From contig JAFWGE010000003.1 of assembly GCA_017512485.1 (NCBI GenBank), positions 22,999 through 86,998 on the forward strand: a DNA stretch of 64,000 bases, read 5' to 3'. Below the pieces are notes generated by a model. The model was not told the DNA's origin. It searched no databases and was given only the letters and a program-made list of their open reading frames with translations. Of the stretch, positions 25,688 through 34,661 are shown one piece after another (the first letter of the stretch is position 1; every line of letters begins with the position of its first letter). Source of the stretch: Oscillospiraceae bacterium (GTDB taxonomy: Bacteria; Bacillota; Clostridia; Oscillospirales; Oscillospiraceae). The position numbers and the translations under genes were made by a program.

Positions 25688-27000
25688 GGCGGGGACAGAC
25701 CGCCAGGGGGGCAGCATTGGATATGCTGGCCAGATACAGGAGAAGCGGCGGGGAGATATCAGAGCCTGTGTTTTCCCTGGATGACCCCAGAGAAAACGCC
25801 CTTGCCAGGGCCATATACTGGGGGGTACTTCAGAATATGGCCTTGCTGGATTTCCACATCTCCTGTTATTCCACCCTGGAAGCGGGGGCTATGGACCCGG
25901 CTTTGCTGGACGTCCTCAGGACCGGGGCTTATCAGATAGAGTTTTTTGACCGTGTACCCCCCAGAGCGGCCGTCTACGAGGCGGTGGAGGAGGCCAGGAG
26001 ACGGGTCAATCGCGGGGCAGCGTCCATGGCAAACGCCGTACTGAGGAGGATAGCGGAGAACAGGGATTCCCTGCCGGAACCCGGCGGGGAGGAGGAATTG
26101 AGGCTCAGTATCAAGTACTCCCATCCGGTATGGCTGTGCCGGAAACTGCTGCGGCTGCTGGGAGACAGCTGCGAAGAGATGCTGAAAGCTGACAACTCCC
26201 CGTGTTCCCTTGCGCTGCAGGCCAACACTTTAAGGTGCGGCCGCGACGAACTGGCACGGATGATCAGTCAGGCGGGGACGGAGTGTTTCCTACATCCTTG
26301 GGAGCCGGGTACTCTGGAATTGCCTTCCGGTACTGACCCCCTGGCGCTGGAACCCTTCACACAGGGCCTGGCCTTCGTGCAGGATCCTGCAGCTCGTGCG
26401 GCGGTGAGTGCCGCGGGCATAGAGCCAGGCATGGAAGTGTTGGACGTCTGCGCCGCCCCTGGAGGCAAAACTTTCGCCGCCGCCATGGACCTGTCGGGCA
26501 GAGGCAGGGTGATGGCCATGGATATAAGTGAGAAACGCCTGTCCAGAGTGAAGGCGGGGGCCGCCAGGCTCGGGCTGGGCTGTGTTACGGTCCGTGCCGC
26601 CGACGCCAGAAAGTTCGATGAGGACTTGGAGGGCACCGCCGATGCCGTTCTGGCGGACGTGCCCTGTTCGGGGCTCGGTACCATTCGAAAGAAGCCGGAC
26701 ATACGGTACAAGGATCCTGCCCGCCTACAGACTCTGCCCGGCATACAGCTGGATATACTCAAAAACGTCAGCAGGTACGTGAAGCCAGGGGGCGTGCTGC
26801 TCTACAGCACGTGCACGGTGCTGCCGGAGGAGAACAGCGGAGTCACCGAGGCTTTTACGGAATGGAGCGGGAGATTTGAGCCGGAAGACTTTACTTTGGG
26901 TGCGGGCGCGGTGGTTTCAAAAAACGGGGAGACAACGCTGTGGCCCCATGTCAACAGATGTGACGGCTTCTATATAAAAAAGCTGAGGAGAACAAAGTGA
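25684..27000 (+). CDS. rsmB: 16S rRNA m5C967 methyltransferase RsmB
   Basis: The 438-residue protein has an N-terminal NusB-like RNA-binding domain and a C-terminal SAM-dependent methyltransferase domain with CAAPGGKT (motif I) and the catalytic cysteine in DVPCSGLG, plus YSTCTVLPEEN. The start is TTG at 25684, overlapping the fmt stop; longer frames upstream run through fmt. It is followed by rlmN with a 4-base overlap. Confidence 0.95.
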   Translation: MRRGQTARGAALDMLARYRRSGGEISEPVFSLDDPRENALARAIYWGVLQNMALLDFHISCYSTLEAGAMDPALLDVLRTGAYQIEFFDRVPPRAAVYEAVEEARRRVNRGAASMANAVLRRIAENRDSLPEPGGEEELRLSIKYSHPVWLCRKLLRLLGDSCEEMLKADNSPCSLALQANTLRCGRDELARMISQAGTECFLHPWEPGTLELPSGTDPLALEPFTQGLAFVQDPAARAAVSAAGIEPGMEVLDVCAAPGGKTFAAAMDLSGRGRVMAMDISEKRLSRVKAGAARLGLGCVTVRAADARKFDEDLEGTADAVLADVPCSGLGTIRKKPDIRYKDPARLQTLPGIQLDILKNVSRYVKPGGVLLYSTCTVLPEENSGVTEAFTEWSGRFEPEDFTLGAGAVVSKNGETTLWPHVNRCDGFYIKKLRRTK

Positions 27001-28037
27001 GGGGTACTTCAGAACGTCTGAACCTCCGCTCCATGGAGCCGGAGGAACTCATGGGGCTCATGAAAGAGCTGGGTCAGCCCGGCTTTCGGGCGGGACAGCT
27101 TTTCAGTTGGCTGGCCAAGGGAACGGAGTGGACGGGGATGAAAAATATCCCTGCGGTCCTCAAAGGCAGGCTTGAGGAGGAGTACCGTTTATACAGACCC
27201 ACTGTCATTGAGAAGCAGGATTCCGCAGACGGTACGGTGAAGCTGCTGTGGAAACTCTGGGACGGTCAGAGCGTGGAGTCGATGCTTATGGAATACGGCT
27301 ACGGCTGCACCGCCTGCGTTTCCACACAGGTGGGGTGCGCCATGGGGTGCGCTTTCTGCGCGTCCACAAAAGGCGGGTTCGTGCGGGACCTGGACGCCGG
27401 GGAAATATTGGAGCAGGTGATATTTACCGGGTTGGAAACCGGGAAGACAGTCTCCAGGGTGGTGCTCATGGGCATAGGAGAGCCCATGGCAAATTTTGAC
27501 GAGGTCATGCGGTTCCTGCGCCTGATCAACGCTCCGGGAGGCGTAGGCCTGGGGATGAGGAAGATATCCCTGTCCACCTGCGGACTCGTGGATGGAATTG
27601 ACAAACTGGCGATGCTTAATGTACAATTAACTCTGTCGGTATCGCTGCACAGCGCAGTCCAGGAGGTGCGTCGGGACCTTATGCCCGCGGCCCGCGCAGT
27701 CAGCCTTGAACGGCTGCAGCGTTCCTGTCGGGAGTATTTTGAAAAGACTGGCAGGCGCATATCTTATGAGTATGCCATGATAGACAGGGTTAACGACTCC
27801 GACTCCGACGCCCGCGCTCTGGCTTCGTGGGTCAGGGGGGCGGGGGGAGGACATGTGAACCTTATCCGCCTCAACCGTATAAGCGAGAGTTCACTGCAGC
27901 CCAGCCCTGAGAGCAGGGTGAGACGCTTTGCAGACCTGCTGCAGAGCCTGGGCGTTGCAGTTACCGTGCGCAGGAGGCTGGGTACCGACATAGACGCGGC
28001 TTGCGGCCAGCTCAGACGCAAAACAGACGGATTTTAA
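26997..28037 (+). CDS. rlmN: Dual-specificity RNA methyltransferase RlmN
   Basis: A radical SAM enzyme that methylates C2 of A2503 in 23S rRNA and A37 of some tRNAs. The cluster motif CAMGCAFC (CxxxCxxC), the MGIGEPMANFD segment and the C-terminal cysteine that carries the methyl-Cys intermediate (DIDAACGQL) are all present. The start is GTG at 26997, overlapping rsmB. 346 residues is normal. Confidence 0.97.
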   Translation: MRGTSERLNLRSMEPEELMGLMKELGQPGFRAGQLFSWLAKGTEWTGMKNIPAVLKGRLEEEYRLYRPTVIEKQDSADGTVKLLWKLWDGQSVESMLMEYGYGCTACVSTQVGCAMGCAFCASTKGGFVRDLDAGEILEQVIFTGLETGKTVSRVVLMGIGEPMANFDEVMRFLRLINAPGGVGLGMRKISLSTCGLVDGIDKLAMLNVQLTLSVSLHSAVQEVRRDLMPAARAVSLERLQRSCREYFEKTGRRISYEYAMIDRVNDSDSDARALASWVRGAGGGHVNLIRLNRISESSLQPSPESRVRRFADLLQSLGVAVTVRRRLGTDIDAACGQLRRKTDGF

Positions 28038-28066
28038 CAGCCGCGGCCGGAGGGAGGCAGACACCG

Positions 28067-28801
28067 TTGAGAGCGTGGGGCCTTACGGATAAGGGAGCGG
28101 TACGCTCCCAGAACCAGGACGCATACTCTATAGACATCATCAGGCAGAACGAACAGGCGGTCTGTGTGGTGTGCGATGGTATGGGCGGAGCCAGGGCGGG
28201 GGACGTGGCCAGCGAACTGGCTGTCAGGGAGTTTACGGATTGCCTGAAGAACGGCCTCCGGCAGGATATGGATTCCGCGGCTGTGGCGTCCCTGATGAGG
28301 GAGGCTATAGACCGGGCTAACAGCGAGGTGTTCCGCTGCTCATTGGACAACAGCGAATATTTCGGGATGGGCACCACTCTGGTGGCAACCGTGATAACCG
28401 GCAGCAGTGCCGTGGTGGCCAATGTGGGCGACAGCCGGGCCTACCTGATAACACCCCAGGGGGCGAAGAGGATAACCAGGGACCATTCCGTGGTGGAAGA
28501 CATGATCCAACGGGGTGAGATAACCAGAGACCAGGCAAGGTTCCATCCGGTAAAAAACTATATAACAAGGGCTATCGGCACCGAGGACAGGGTAATATGC
28601 GACGTGTTCAAGGTGGAGATGCTCCAGGGGGACTATCTGTTGCTCTGCACTGACGGCTTGAGCAACGTGGTCTCCGACCCGGAGATGCTTTTTGAGGTCA
28701 TATACTGCGGAGAGCCGGACGACTGCTGTGAAAGGCTGATGTCCATCGCCTCGGCCAGAGGAGCCCCGGACAACGTCACCGTGGTACTTTTCCAGAGGTG
28801 A
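28067..28801 (+). CDS. prpC: PP2C-type Ser/Thr phosphatase PrpC/Stp
   Basis: The 244-residue PPM phosphatase has the metal motifs DKGAVRSQNQDAY, VCDGMGGARAGD, VANVGDSRAYL and LCTDGLSNVV with all aspartates. It reverses phosphorylation by the PASTA kinase encoded next. TTG at 28067 is chosen because AGGGAGG precedes it and the family starts there; the open frame extends to 28001 inside rlmN. Confidence 0.95.
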   Translation: MRAWGLTDKGAVRSQNQDAYSIDIIRQNEQAVCVVCDGMGGARAGDVASELAVREFTDCLKNGLRQDMDSAAVASLMREAIDRANSEVFRCSLDNSEYFGMGTTLVATVITGSSAVVANVGDSRAYLITPQGAKRITRDHSVVEDMIQRGEITRDQARFHPVKNYITRAIGTEDRVICDVFKVEMLQGDYLLLCTDGLSNVVSDPEMLFEVIYCGEPDDCCERLMSIASARGAPDNVTVVLFQR

Positions 28802-28858
28802 CGACTGTTCAGCACTCCGGTAGACGGAGTACAGACCGTTTGTTGAGGTTTGGTTGAA

Positions 28859-30898
28859 ATGGATAAATACATAGGAAAAATGCTTGATAACCGGTACGAG
28901 ATACTTGAGGTAATCGGGACCGGCGGCATGGCGATGGTATATAAGGCAAGGTGCCACAGGCTTAACAGGCTGGTGGCAGTTAAGATACTGAAGGACGAAT
29001 ACCTGCAGGACGACGACTTCAGAATGAGATTCCACGCCGAATCCCAGGCCGTAGCTATGCTGTCACACCCCAACATAGTATCCGTATACGACGTAAGCAA
29101 GTCTTCCCAGATAGAATACATAGTGATGGAGCTTATAGACGGCATGTCCCTCAAGGAGTACATGCAGAAGAAAGGTGCCCTCTCATGGCGTGAGGCGCTG
29201 CACTTCATCACACAGATAATGCGGGCCTTGGAACACGCCCATAGCCGCGGGATAATCCACAGGGACATCAAACCGCACAACGTGATGACGCTCCGTGACG
29301 GCAGTGTCAAAGTGACAGACTTCGGCATAGCTCACTTGACCAACGCCCCCAGCACCCTCACCCAGGAGGCTCTGGGATCCGTACATTACATCTCGCCTGA
29401 ACAGGCAAAAGGGGGAAAACTGGACTGTCGCACCGATATCTACTCGGCCGGTGTGGTGCTGTATGAGATGCTCACAGGGAGGCTTCCCTTTGACGGCGAT
29501 TCTCCGGTAGCTGTAGCGCTGCAACATATCAATACCGTACCGCCAAGACCCAGAGAGATAGATCCGTCCATACCCGAAGGGCTGGAGGAGATCACCCTGA
29601 AGGCTATGAACTGCGACATGGAGAAGCGGTATTCCTCCGCAACGGAGATGCTGGAGAGCCTGGAGGAGTTCAGGAAGGACCCGGATATTAGCTTCAATTA
29701 TGACGTGGACGCGGATTCCGAGGGGCTCTCTGGATCTGAATCGGGGGACGACCCCCTGAGAGAGCTCATCGAAAAAAGAAAGCGCAAAAAACGGCTGCGC
29801 CGTGAAGAAGAGGAAGTCAGGGACCGTTCCAAAAGAGCGGGCAGGGTGTCCGTTTTGGCAGGCATAGCCGCGGTACTGGTTTTTATACTGGCCTTGACGT
29901 ATTTCCTTTGGACGTTCTTCTTCCGGGACCTGTTCACCACGTCACCGGAGATAACGGTGCCGGACCTGGTAGGAAAGACGCTCTCAGACGTCCTGACCGA
30001 CAGCGAATACTCAGACTTCAAAATAATAGAGGGCAGCTCGGAGGAGAGCGACGTCTACGTGGAAGGTACCATCCTTAAACAGGAACCTGCCAACGGGACC
30101 CTGGTCAAAAAAGGCAACACGATCTCGGTGACTGTGAGTGCGGGGTCCAAAATAGTGAGTATGCCCTCAGTGGTGGGTAACAGCTGGAGACAGGCTCAAC
30201 AGATAATCAAGAACACACTGGACAATAAGATACTCTACTCCATAGAGACTTTCTATATGCTGTCTGACGACGTGGCGGACGGCAGCGTAATATCCACTGA
30301 GCCTGAGGCCGGTGAGAGGCTCCGCAGTGGGGCTAATATAACCGTTATCATAAGCAAGGGACAGGATGTGACCATCACCGCTATGCCGAATGTGGTGGGC
30401 CAGCCACTGGACGCCGCGAAGAGTGAGCTTGAAGCACACGGCTTGACGGTGGACACCGTGAAGAGCGTGGAAAGCGAGGAAGCGGCCGGTACTGTAGTGT
30501 ATCAGAACTACGCCCCCGGCAGCGAGGTGGAGGTGCAGTCCGCCAGTGTAACGCTGTACGTCAGCCTGGGGCCGCCGCCGGAGAAACCGTCCCCGTCGGT
30601 GGAGCCCTCCAAGGAACCTGACCAGTTCCCGGCGCCGGATGAAGCCCCCGAAGAGGAAAGCACTCCGGCTCCACCCAAGGAGAAGGAACTGATGATAACC
30701 GTCGCACTTCCCACGGGGGACGGCACGGTGTATCTGGAGATCTGGCAGGACGACGTCCGCCTTATAGCGGACACGTATGAAAGGTCCCTTGGCTCCGTGG
30801 AACTGGTTATTAAGGGCACCGGAAAAAGCAAGATAAGCGTCTACTGCGACGGAGTGCTCACATCTACCAAAACGATAGATTTCGAACTGGATGGATAG
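28859..30898 (+). CDS. prkC: PASTA-domain Ser/Thr kinase PrkC
   Basis: The 679-residue protein has a Hanks kinase domain (Lys42, catalytic HRDIKPHN at 134-141, DFG at 154-156), a basic juxtamembrane segment, a transmembrane helix at about 335-360 and three extracellular PASTA repeats (openings TVPDLVGKTL, SMPSVVGNSW, AMPNVVGQPL), then a Pro/Glu-rich linker and a small C-terminal beta domain. It senses muropeptides or lipid II and regulates growth and cell-wall synthesis. ATG at 28859 has GAGG upstream; ATG-like TTG at 28850 is less likely. It overlaps rsgA by 8 bases. Confidence 0.96.
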   Translation: MDKYIGKMLDNRYEILEVIGTGGMAMVYKARCHRLNRLVAVKILKDEYLQDDDFRMRFHAESQAVAMLSHPNIVSVYDVSKSSQIEYIVMELIDGMSLKEYMQKKGALSWREALHFITQIMRALEHAHSRGIIHRDIKPHNVMTLRDGSVKVTDFGIAHLTNAPSTLTQEALGSVHYISPEQAKGGKLDCRTDIYSAGVVLYEMLTGRLPFDGDSPVAVALQHINTVPPRPREIDPSIPEGLEEITLKAMNCDMEKRYSSATEMLESLEEFRKDPDISFNYDVDADSEGLSGSESGDDPLRELIEKRKRKKRLRREEEEVRDRSKRAGRVSVLAGIAAVLVFILALTYFLWTFFFRDLFTTSPEITVPDLVGKTLSDVLTDSEYSDFKIIEGSSEESDVYVEGTILKQEPANGTLVKKGNTISVTVSAGSKIVSMPSVVGNSWRQAQQIIKNTLDNKILYSIETFYMLSDDVADGSVISTEPEAGERLRSGANITVIISKGQDVTITAMPNVVGQPLDAAKSELEAHGLTVDTVKSVESEEAAGTVVYQNYAPGSEVEVQSASVTLYVSLGPPPEKPSPSVEPSKEPDQFPAPDEAPEEESTPAPPKEKELMITVALPTGDGTVYLEIWQDDVRLIADTYERSLGSVELVIKGTGKSKISVYCDGVLTSTKTIDFELDG

Positions 30899-31787
30899 TA
30901 CCGAGGGAACGGTGGTAAAAGTACTCAGCGGCTTCTACCACGTGGATACACCCCGGGGCGAGCTGATATGCCGCTGCCGGGGCAGGCTGAGAAGGGAAGG
31001 TATGTCTCCCGTAGTGGGGGATCAGGCAAAGGTCACCGTCCTGAATGACGGGACAGGCAGGCTGGATTCGGTGGCTCCGCGGAAAAACCTGTTCCGGAGA
31101 CCTCCTGTGGCAAACGTGGACACTTTGGTCGTGATCGTCAGCGCTGTGAACCCGGTAGCGGACACGTTCATAGTAGATCAGGTGTCTGTCCTGGCTGCCC
31201 TGAAGGGCGTGAGGACGGTGCTCTGCATAAACAAATCCGACCTTGATCCCGGGGAAGAGCTCAGGAGCATATACTCACGGGCAATGATGCCGGTGATAAA
31301 TACCAGCGCTGAGACCGGACAGGGAATAGACGAACTGCTGGAACTGCTGGGGGACGGCATATGTGCCTTTACCGGCAATTCCGGGGTGGGAAAGTCCAGT
31401 ATTCTAAACCTCATAGACCCGGATCTATCCATAACTACCGGACAGGTGAGCGAAAGACTGGGCAGGGGCAGACACACCACAAGGCACACCCAACTGTACA
31501 GGCTTCCCACTGGTGCTCTGGCTGCCGATACGCCGGGCTTTTCTGCTTTCGACATAGAGAGCATGGAGTATGTGGCTAAGGAGCGGCTGCAGCATGCCTT
31601 TCCTGAGTTTGCGCCCCACATCCTGAAGTGCAGGTACACGGGCTGTTCTCACACTGTGGAGAAGGGCTGCGCCGTGTTGGAAGCTATGGAACGGGGAGAA
31701 GTAAGTGCCAGCCGCCACGCCAGTTACGTGATGATGTACCACCGGGCGGCAGAGATCAACCGGTGGGATCGTAAAGGACAGGAATGA
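30891..31787 (+). CDS. rsgA: Ribosome small subunit GTPase RsgA
   Basis: A circularly permuted GTPase: N-terminal OB fold, then G4 (NKSD) before G1 (GNSGVGKSS) and G3 (DTPGF), and a C-terminal zinc knuckle (Cys-x-Tyr-x-Gly-Cys-x-His-x5-Cys). It checks late 30S maturation. At 298 residues it is normal. It ends the kinase-phosphatase operon; rpe, which usually follows, is absent and a strong hairpin comes instead. Confidence 0.96.
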   Translation: MDSTEGTVVKVLSGFYHVDTPRGELICRCRGRLRREGMSPVVGDQAKVTVLNDGTGRLDSVAPRKNLFRRPPVANVDTLVVIVSAVNPVADTFIVDQVSVLAALKGVRTVLCINKSDLDPGEELRSIYSRAMMPVINTSAETGQGIDELLELLGDGICAFTGNSGVGKSSILNLIDPDLSITTGQVSERLGRGRHTTRHTQLYRLPTGALAADTPGFSAFDIESMEYVAKERLQHAFPEFAPHILKCRYTGCSHTVEKGCAVLEAMERGEVSASRHASYVMMYHRAAEINRWDRKGQE

Positions 31788-31790
31788 CAG

Positions 31791-31825
31791 CAGAAGGCCC
31801 CTGCGGGTACCGCAGGGGCCTTCTG
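31791..31825 (+). terminator. Terminator of the long housekeeping operon
   Basis: A 16-bp perfect stem (CAGAAGGCCCCTGCGG and its complement, 31791-31806 with 31810-31825) with a 3-base loop lies directly after the rsgA stop. It lacks a T run, but its stability and site support termination. Confidence 0.65.
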
Positions 31826-31944
31826 TGATGGGTAGGCGGTCGCCGGAAGGCCGGGCACGTCGGGCAAGGCCAGGGTATTTCATAAAGAACTCTGGACGAT
31901 CACACACGGAACGCAATAATTTTTTAAAAATATCATCAAAGGGG

Positions 31945-31973
31945 TTGTTGCTTCCGGATTTCCATATTATAAT
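31945..31973 (+). promoter_or_regulatory. Promoter of the URO-D-fold gene
   Basis: TTGTTG (31945-31950), 17-bp spacer, TATAAT (31968-31973), 65 bases before the ATG. Confidence 0.6.
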
Positions 31974-32037
31974 ATACTTCAGCAATTGGTTTATACCTCA
32001 TTTTTATACAAACCATATATACAGGAGGGTGACAACT

Positions 32038-33120
32038 ATGAACATGGATCTTTGGGTGCGCGAGCAGATCGCGACACAGGACAAAAAAGCTATGCCGCTC
32101 TTATCCTACCCGGCAGTACAGCAACTGTTCATAACCGTGGATAGGCTCGTGAATTCTTCCAGCGAGATGGCACTGGGAGTGCGCCTGATGGCGGATAGGT
32201 ACAACATGCCATTCGCCACCACATATATGGATCTGTCCATAGAAGCCGAAGCTTTCGGAGCGGCCTGTACATATCATACCAACGAGATCCCCACAATAAC
32301 GGGTCAGATAGTATCCGATGAAGAAGAAGCCAATGCCCTGCAAATACCTGAAGTGGGCGCGGGGCGTACGGGCAAGGTGCTCAGGGCACTGGGCAAGACT
32401 CTCACCCTGGTGAACGACAGGCCGGTCTTCGCAAACTGCACCGGGCCGTTCTCCATGGCAGGACGTCTAATGGACGTGAACGAGGCCCTTATATTGACTT
32501 ATGAGGAACCGGAATTGGTCCACACCGTACTGGAGAAATGTACACAGTTCCTTCTTAAGTATATCAAAGCAATGAAAGACCTCGGCGCCAACGGTGTAAT
32601 CATGGCGGAGCCCCTGGCGGGTCTAATGTCTGTAAACGCCATGCAGGAGTTCTCCTCAAATTACGTGCGCCGCATAATTGACGAACTTCAGGACCGCGAT
32701 TTCGTGTTCGTATACCATAACTGCTCCAATGCCATCGAGAAGAAAGCTGACGCAGTGATAAGCACCGGGGCAAGGATGTTCCATTTCGGGGAGAACGCCG
32801 ATATGTGGCAGTTGCTCCAGATACTGCCGAAAGACGTCATAGTCATGGGCAATATCAGCCCCTCCGCGGTCTTTATGTGTGACAGTACCGACAAGATGGC
32901 ACAGGATACCCAGAACCTCCTTCGCAAGTGCCTGGTCCATGAGAACTTTATGATCTCATCAGGCTGTGATATCCCGGCCCATACCCCGCTGCAGAACATA
33001 GACAAGTTTTTTGAAGTGATCAACCTGGGATACCACAAGGTGAGGCTTTGGAACCAGATCAACCGCGCGTACCCACACAACCCCGCTATGGAGAAGATAC
33101 TCAACCCTGATCAGGCGTAA
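32038..33120 (+). CDS. Uroporphyrinogen-decarboxylase-fold methyltransferase (MtaA/MtbA/MtvB-like)
   Basis: This 360-residue protein belongs to the URO-D superfamily branch that transfers methyl groups between corrinoid proteins and other carriers. Candidate zinc ligands are visible as His and Cys in YHNCSN and the Cys in SSGCDIPAHTP, the latter typical of MtaA/MtbA-type methyltransferases. Residues used by true UroD for porphyrin decarboxylation are not apparent. It stands alone, with its own promoter, AGGAGGG site and terminator; no corrinoid protein or activator gene is adjacent, so its partner must be encoded elsewhere. The open frame extends to 31825, but ATG 32038 is clearly the start. 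Confidence 0.82.
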   Translation: MNMDLWVREQIATQDKKAMPLLSYPAVQQLFITVDRLVNSSSEMALGVRLMADRYNMPFATTYMDLSIEAEAFGAACTYHTNEIPTITGQIVSDEEEANALQIPEVGAGRTGKVLRALGKTLTLVNDRPVFANCTGPFSMAGRLMDVNEALILTYEEPELVHTVLEKCTQFLLKYIKAMKDLGANGVIMAEPLAGLMSVNAMQEFSSNYVRRIIDELQDRDFVFVYHNCSNAIEKKADAVISTGARMFHFGENADMWQLLQILPKDVIVMGNISPSAVFMCDSTDKMAQDTQNLLRKCLVHENFMISSGCDIPAHTPLQNIDKFFEVINLGYHKVRLWNQINRAYPHNPAMEKILNPDQA

Positions 33121-33138
33121 ACAGTCTGCCGGGAAACG

Positions 33139-33174
33139 AAAGAGCTCTCAGTGATGAACTGGGGGCTCTTTTTT
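33139..33174 (+). terminator. Intrinsic terminator after the URO-D-fold gene
   Basis: Stem AAGAGCTCTCAGT / ACTGGGGGCTCTT with G-T pairs, 5-base loop, then TTTTTT. Confidence 0.8.
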
Positions 33175-33342
33175 GGGCAAGGACAGGGGCAGTTCAGGGA
33201 TGAAATGCATGCCTGATAAATAGTTGCATTTATTTTAAGAGTAATATATAATATCAATTTAATAACATTAACTACTTCTGTATGTTATGACTTGGGGCGG
33301 CATACCTGATCGCCCACATGATTTTCGGGAGCTGACAGCCTG

Positions 33343-34620
33343 ATGGCAAGTGACAGTATGCTCCAGACGGTGGCGCTGGCGGCGCTGATACTGTGCGGGG
33401 CATATTTTGCGGCGGCGGAGACCGCCTATTCCAGGGCAAACAAAATAAGACTCAAGAATCTGGCCGACGGCGGCAGCAGGCGTGCGAAACGCGCCTTGTC
33501 AATAATAGGAGATTTTGACAGGGCGCTTATAACGGTGCTGATATGCACCAACGTGATACATCTCACCTGCGCGTCCCTGGCTACTATCATCGCCAACAGG
33601 CTGTGGGGGCAGAGCGCCGTGGTGTGGTCTACGGCGGTCATAACCGTCGTCGTATTTTTCGCGGCGGAGATGCTGCCCAAGAGCATAGCTGTTGCTCACA
33701 GTGAAGCGCTGGCAATGGCATTTTCCGGTTCACTGCGGTTCCTCATGCGCATATTTACGCCCCTCTCGGCGGCTTTCGCCGCACTGGGCACACTGGTAAA
33801 GAAGCTTATAGGCGTCAGAGCAGAGCCGGAGGTAACCGAGGACGAACTGTATGAGATGATAGAGACCATCAACGACGAGGGAGGTCTCAGCGAGTCCGGC
33901 AGCGAACTGATACGCTCCGCGGTGGAGTTTGACAGAGTGTCGGTGCGCAGCGTACTCACCCCCAGGGTGGACACTGTAATGATAGATGTGGACATTCCCG
34001 ATGACGAACTCATCGAACTGCTGCGTACGGATAAGCATTCACGTTTGCCGGTGTACGAGGGCACTGTGGATAACGTTATCGGGGTGCTGAGGGTCACAGG
34101 CTATCTGAGGGAATGGGCGGACGCCCATTCCCGGCCATCCATAAGGGCGGCTATGGATAAACCGCTGTTCGTGCCCGGTACTGTGAAAATAGACGAACTT
34201 CTGGGACAGATGCGCAGCCACCGCCACCACATGGCAATAGTCACGGACGAGTATGGAGGAGTCATGGGTATAGTAACCGTGGAGGATATACTCGAAGAGC
34301 TGGTGGGTGAGATCTGGGACGAGGAGGACGAGGTCGAGGAGGAGAGCAAGCCCCTAGGCCCAAGAAAATATCTTGTTTCCGGAGATATGGACGTACGAGA
34401 TGCCATGGAATTGCTGGGAGTAGATGATCCTGAACTGCCGGAACACACCGCTATGCGAGCATGGGCCCTGGAACACTTTGATGCCATGCCTAATGCAGGA
34501 GACAGCTTTGACAGCTGCGGTGTGAGGGTGGAAGTCAGGACGGCCAGCGGTTTCAGAATAGATTCCCTGGTTTTGGAGGATATACGCCCTCGGGAAGAGG
34601 GGGAAGACGCCGACCTGTGA
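33343..34620 (+). CDS. CNNM/HlyC-CorC family transporter, first paralogue
   Basis: The 425-residue protein has an N-terminal CNNM (DUF21) membrane domain of about four helices (including TAYSRANKIRLKNLADGG), a CBS pair (about 200-320, VLTPRVDTVMIDVD and YGGVMGIVTVEDILEELVGEIWDE) and a C-terminal CorC_HlyC domain. Bacterial members export Mg2+ or Co2+; 'hemolysin' in old names is misleading. ATG follows GGGAG at long spacing. A second paralogue follows after 41 bases. Confidence 0.93.
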   Translation: MASDSMLQTVALAALILCGAYFAAAETAYSRANKIRLKNLADGGSRRAKRALSIIGDFDRALITVLICTNVIHLTCASLATIIANRLWGQSAVVWSTAVITVVVFFAAEMLPKSIAVAHSEALAMAFSGSLRFLMRIFTPLSAAFAALGTLVKKLIGVRAEPEVTEDELYEMIETINDEGGLSESGSELIRSAVEFDRVSVRSVLTPRVDTVMIDVDIPDDELIELLRTDKHSRLPVYEGTVDNVIGVLRVTGYLREWADAHSRPSIRAAMDKPLFVPGTVKIDELLGQMRSHRHHMAIVTDEYGGVMGIVTVEDILEELVGEIWDEEDEVEEESKPLGPRKYLVSGDMDVRDAMELLGVDDPELPEHTAMRAWALEHFDAMPNAGDSFDSCGVRVEVRTASGFRIDSLVLEDIRPREEGEDADL

Positions 34621-34661
34621 GGCCGGGAAACAGGAAAACGATTAGGAGTTGATGTTCCCAA

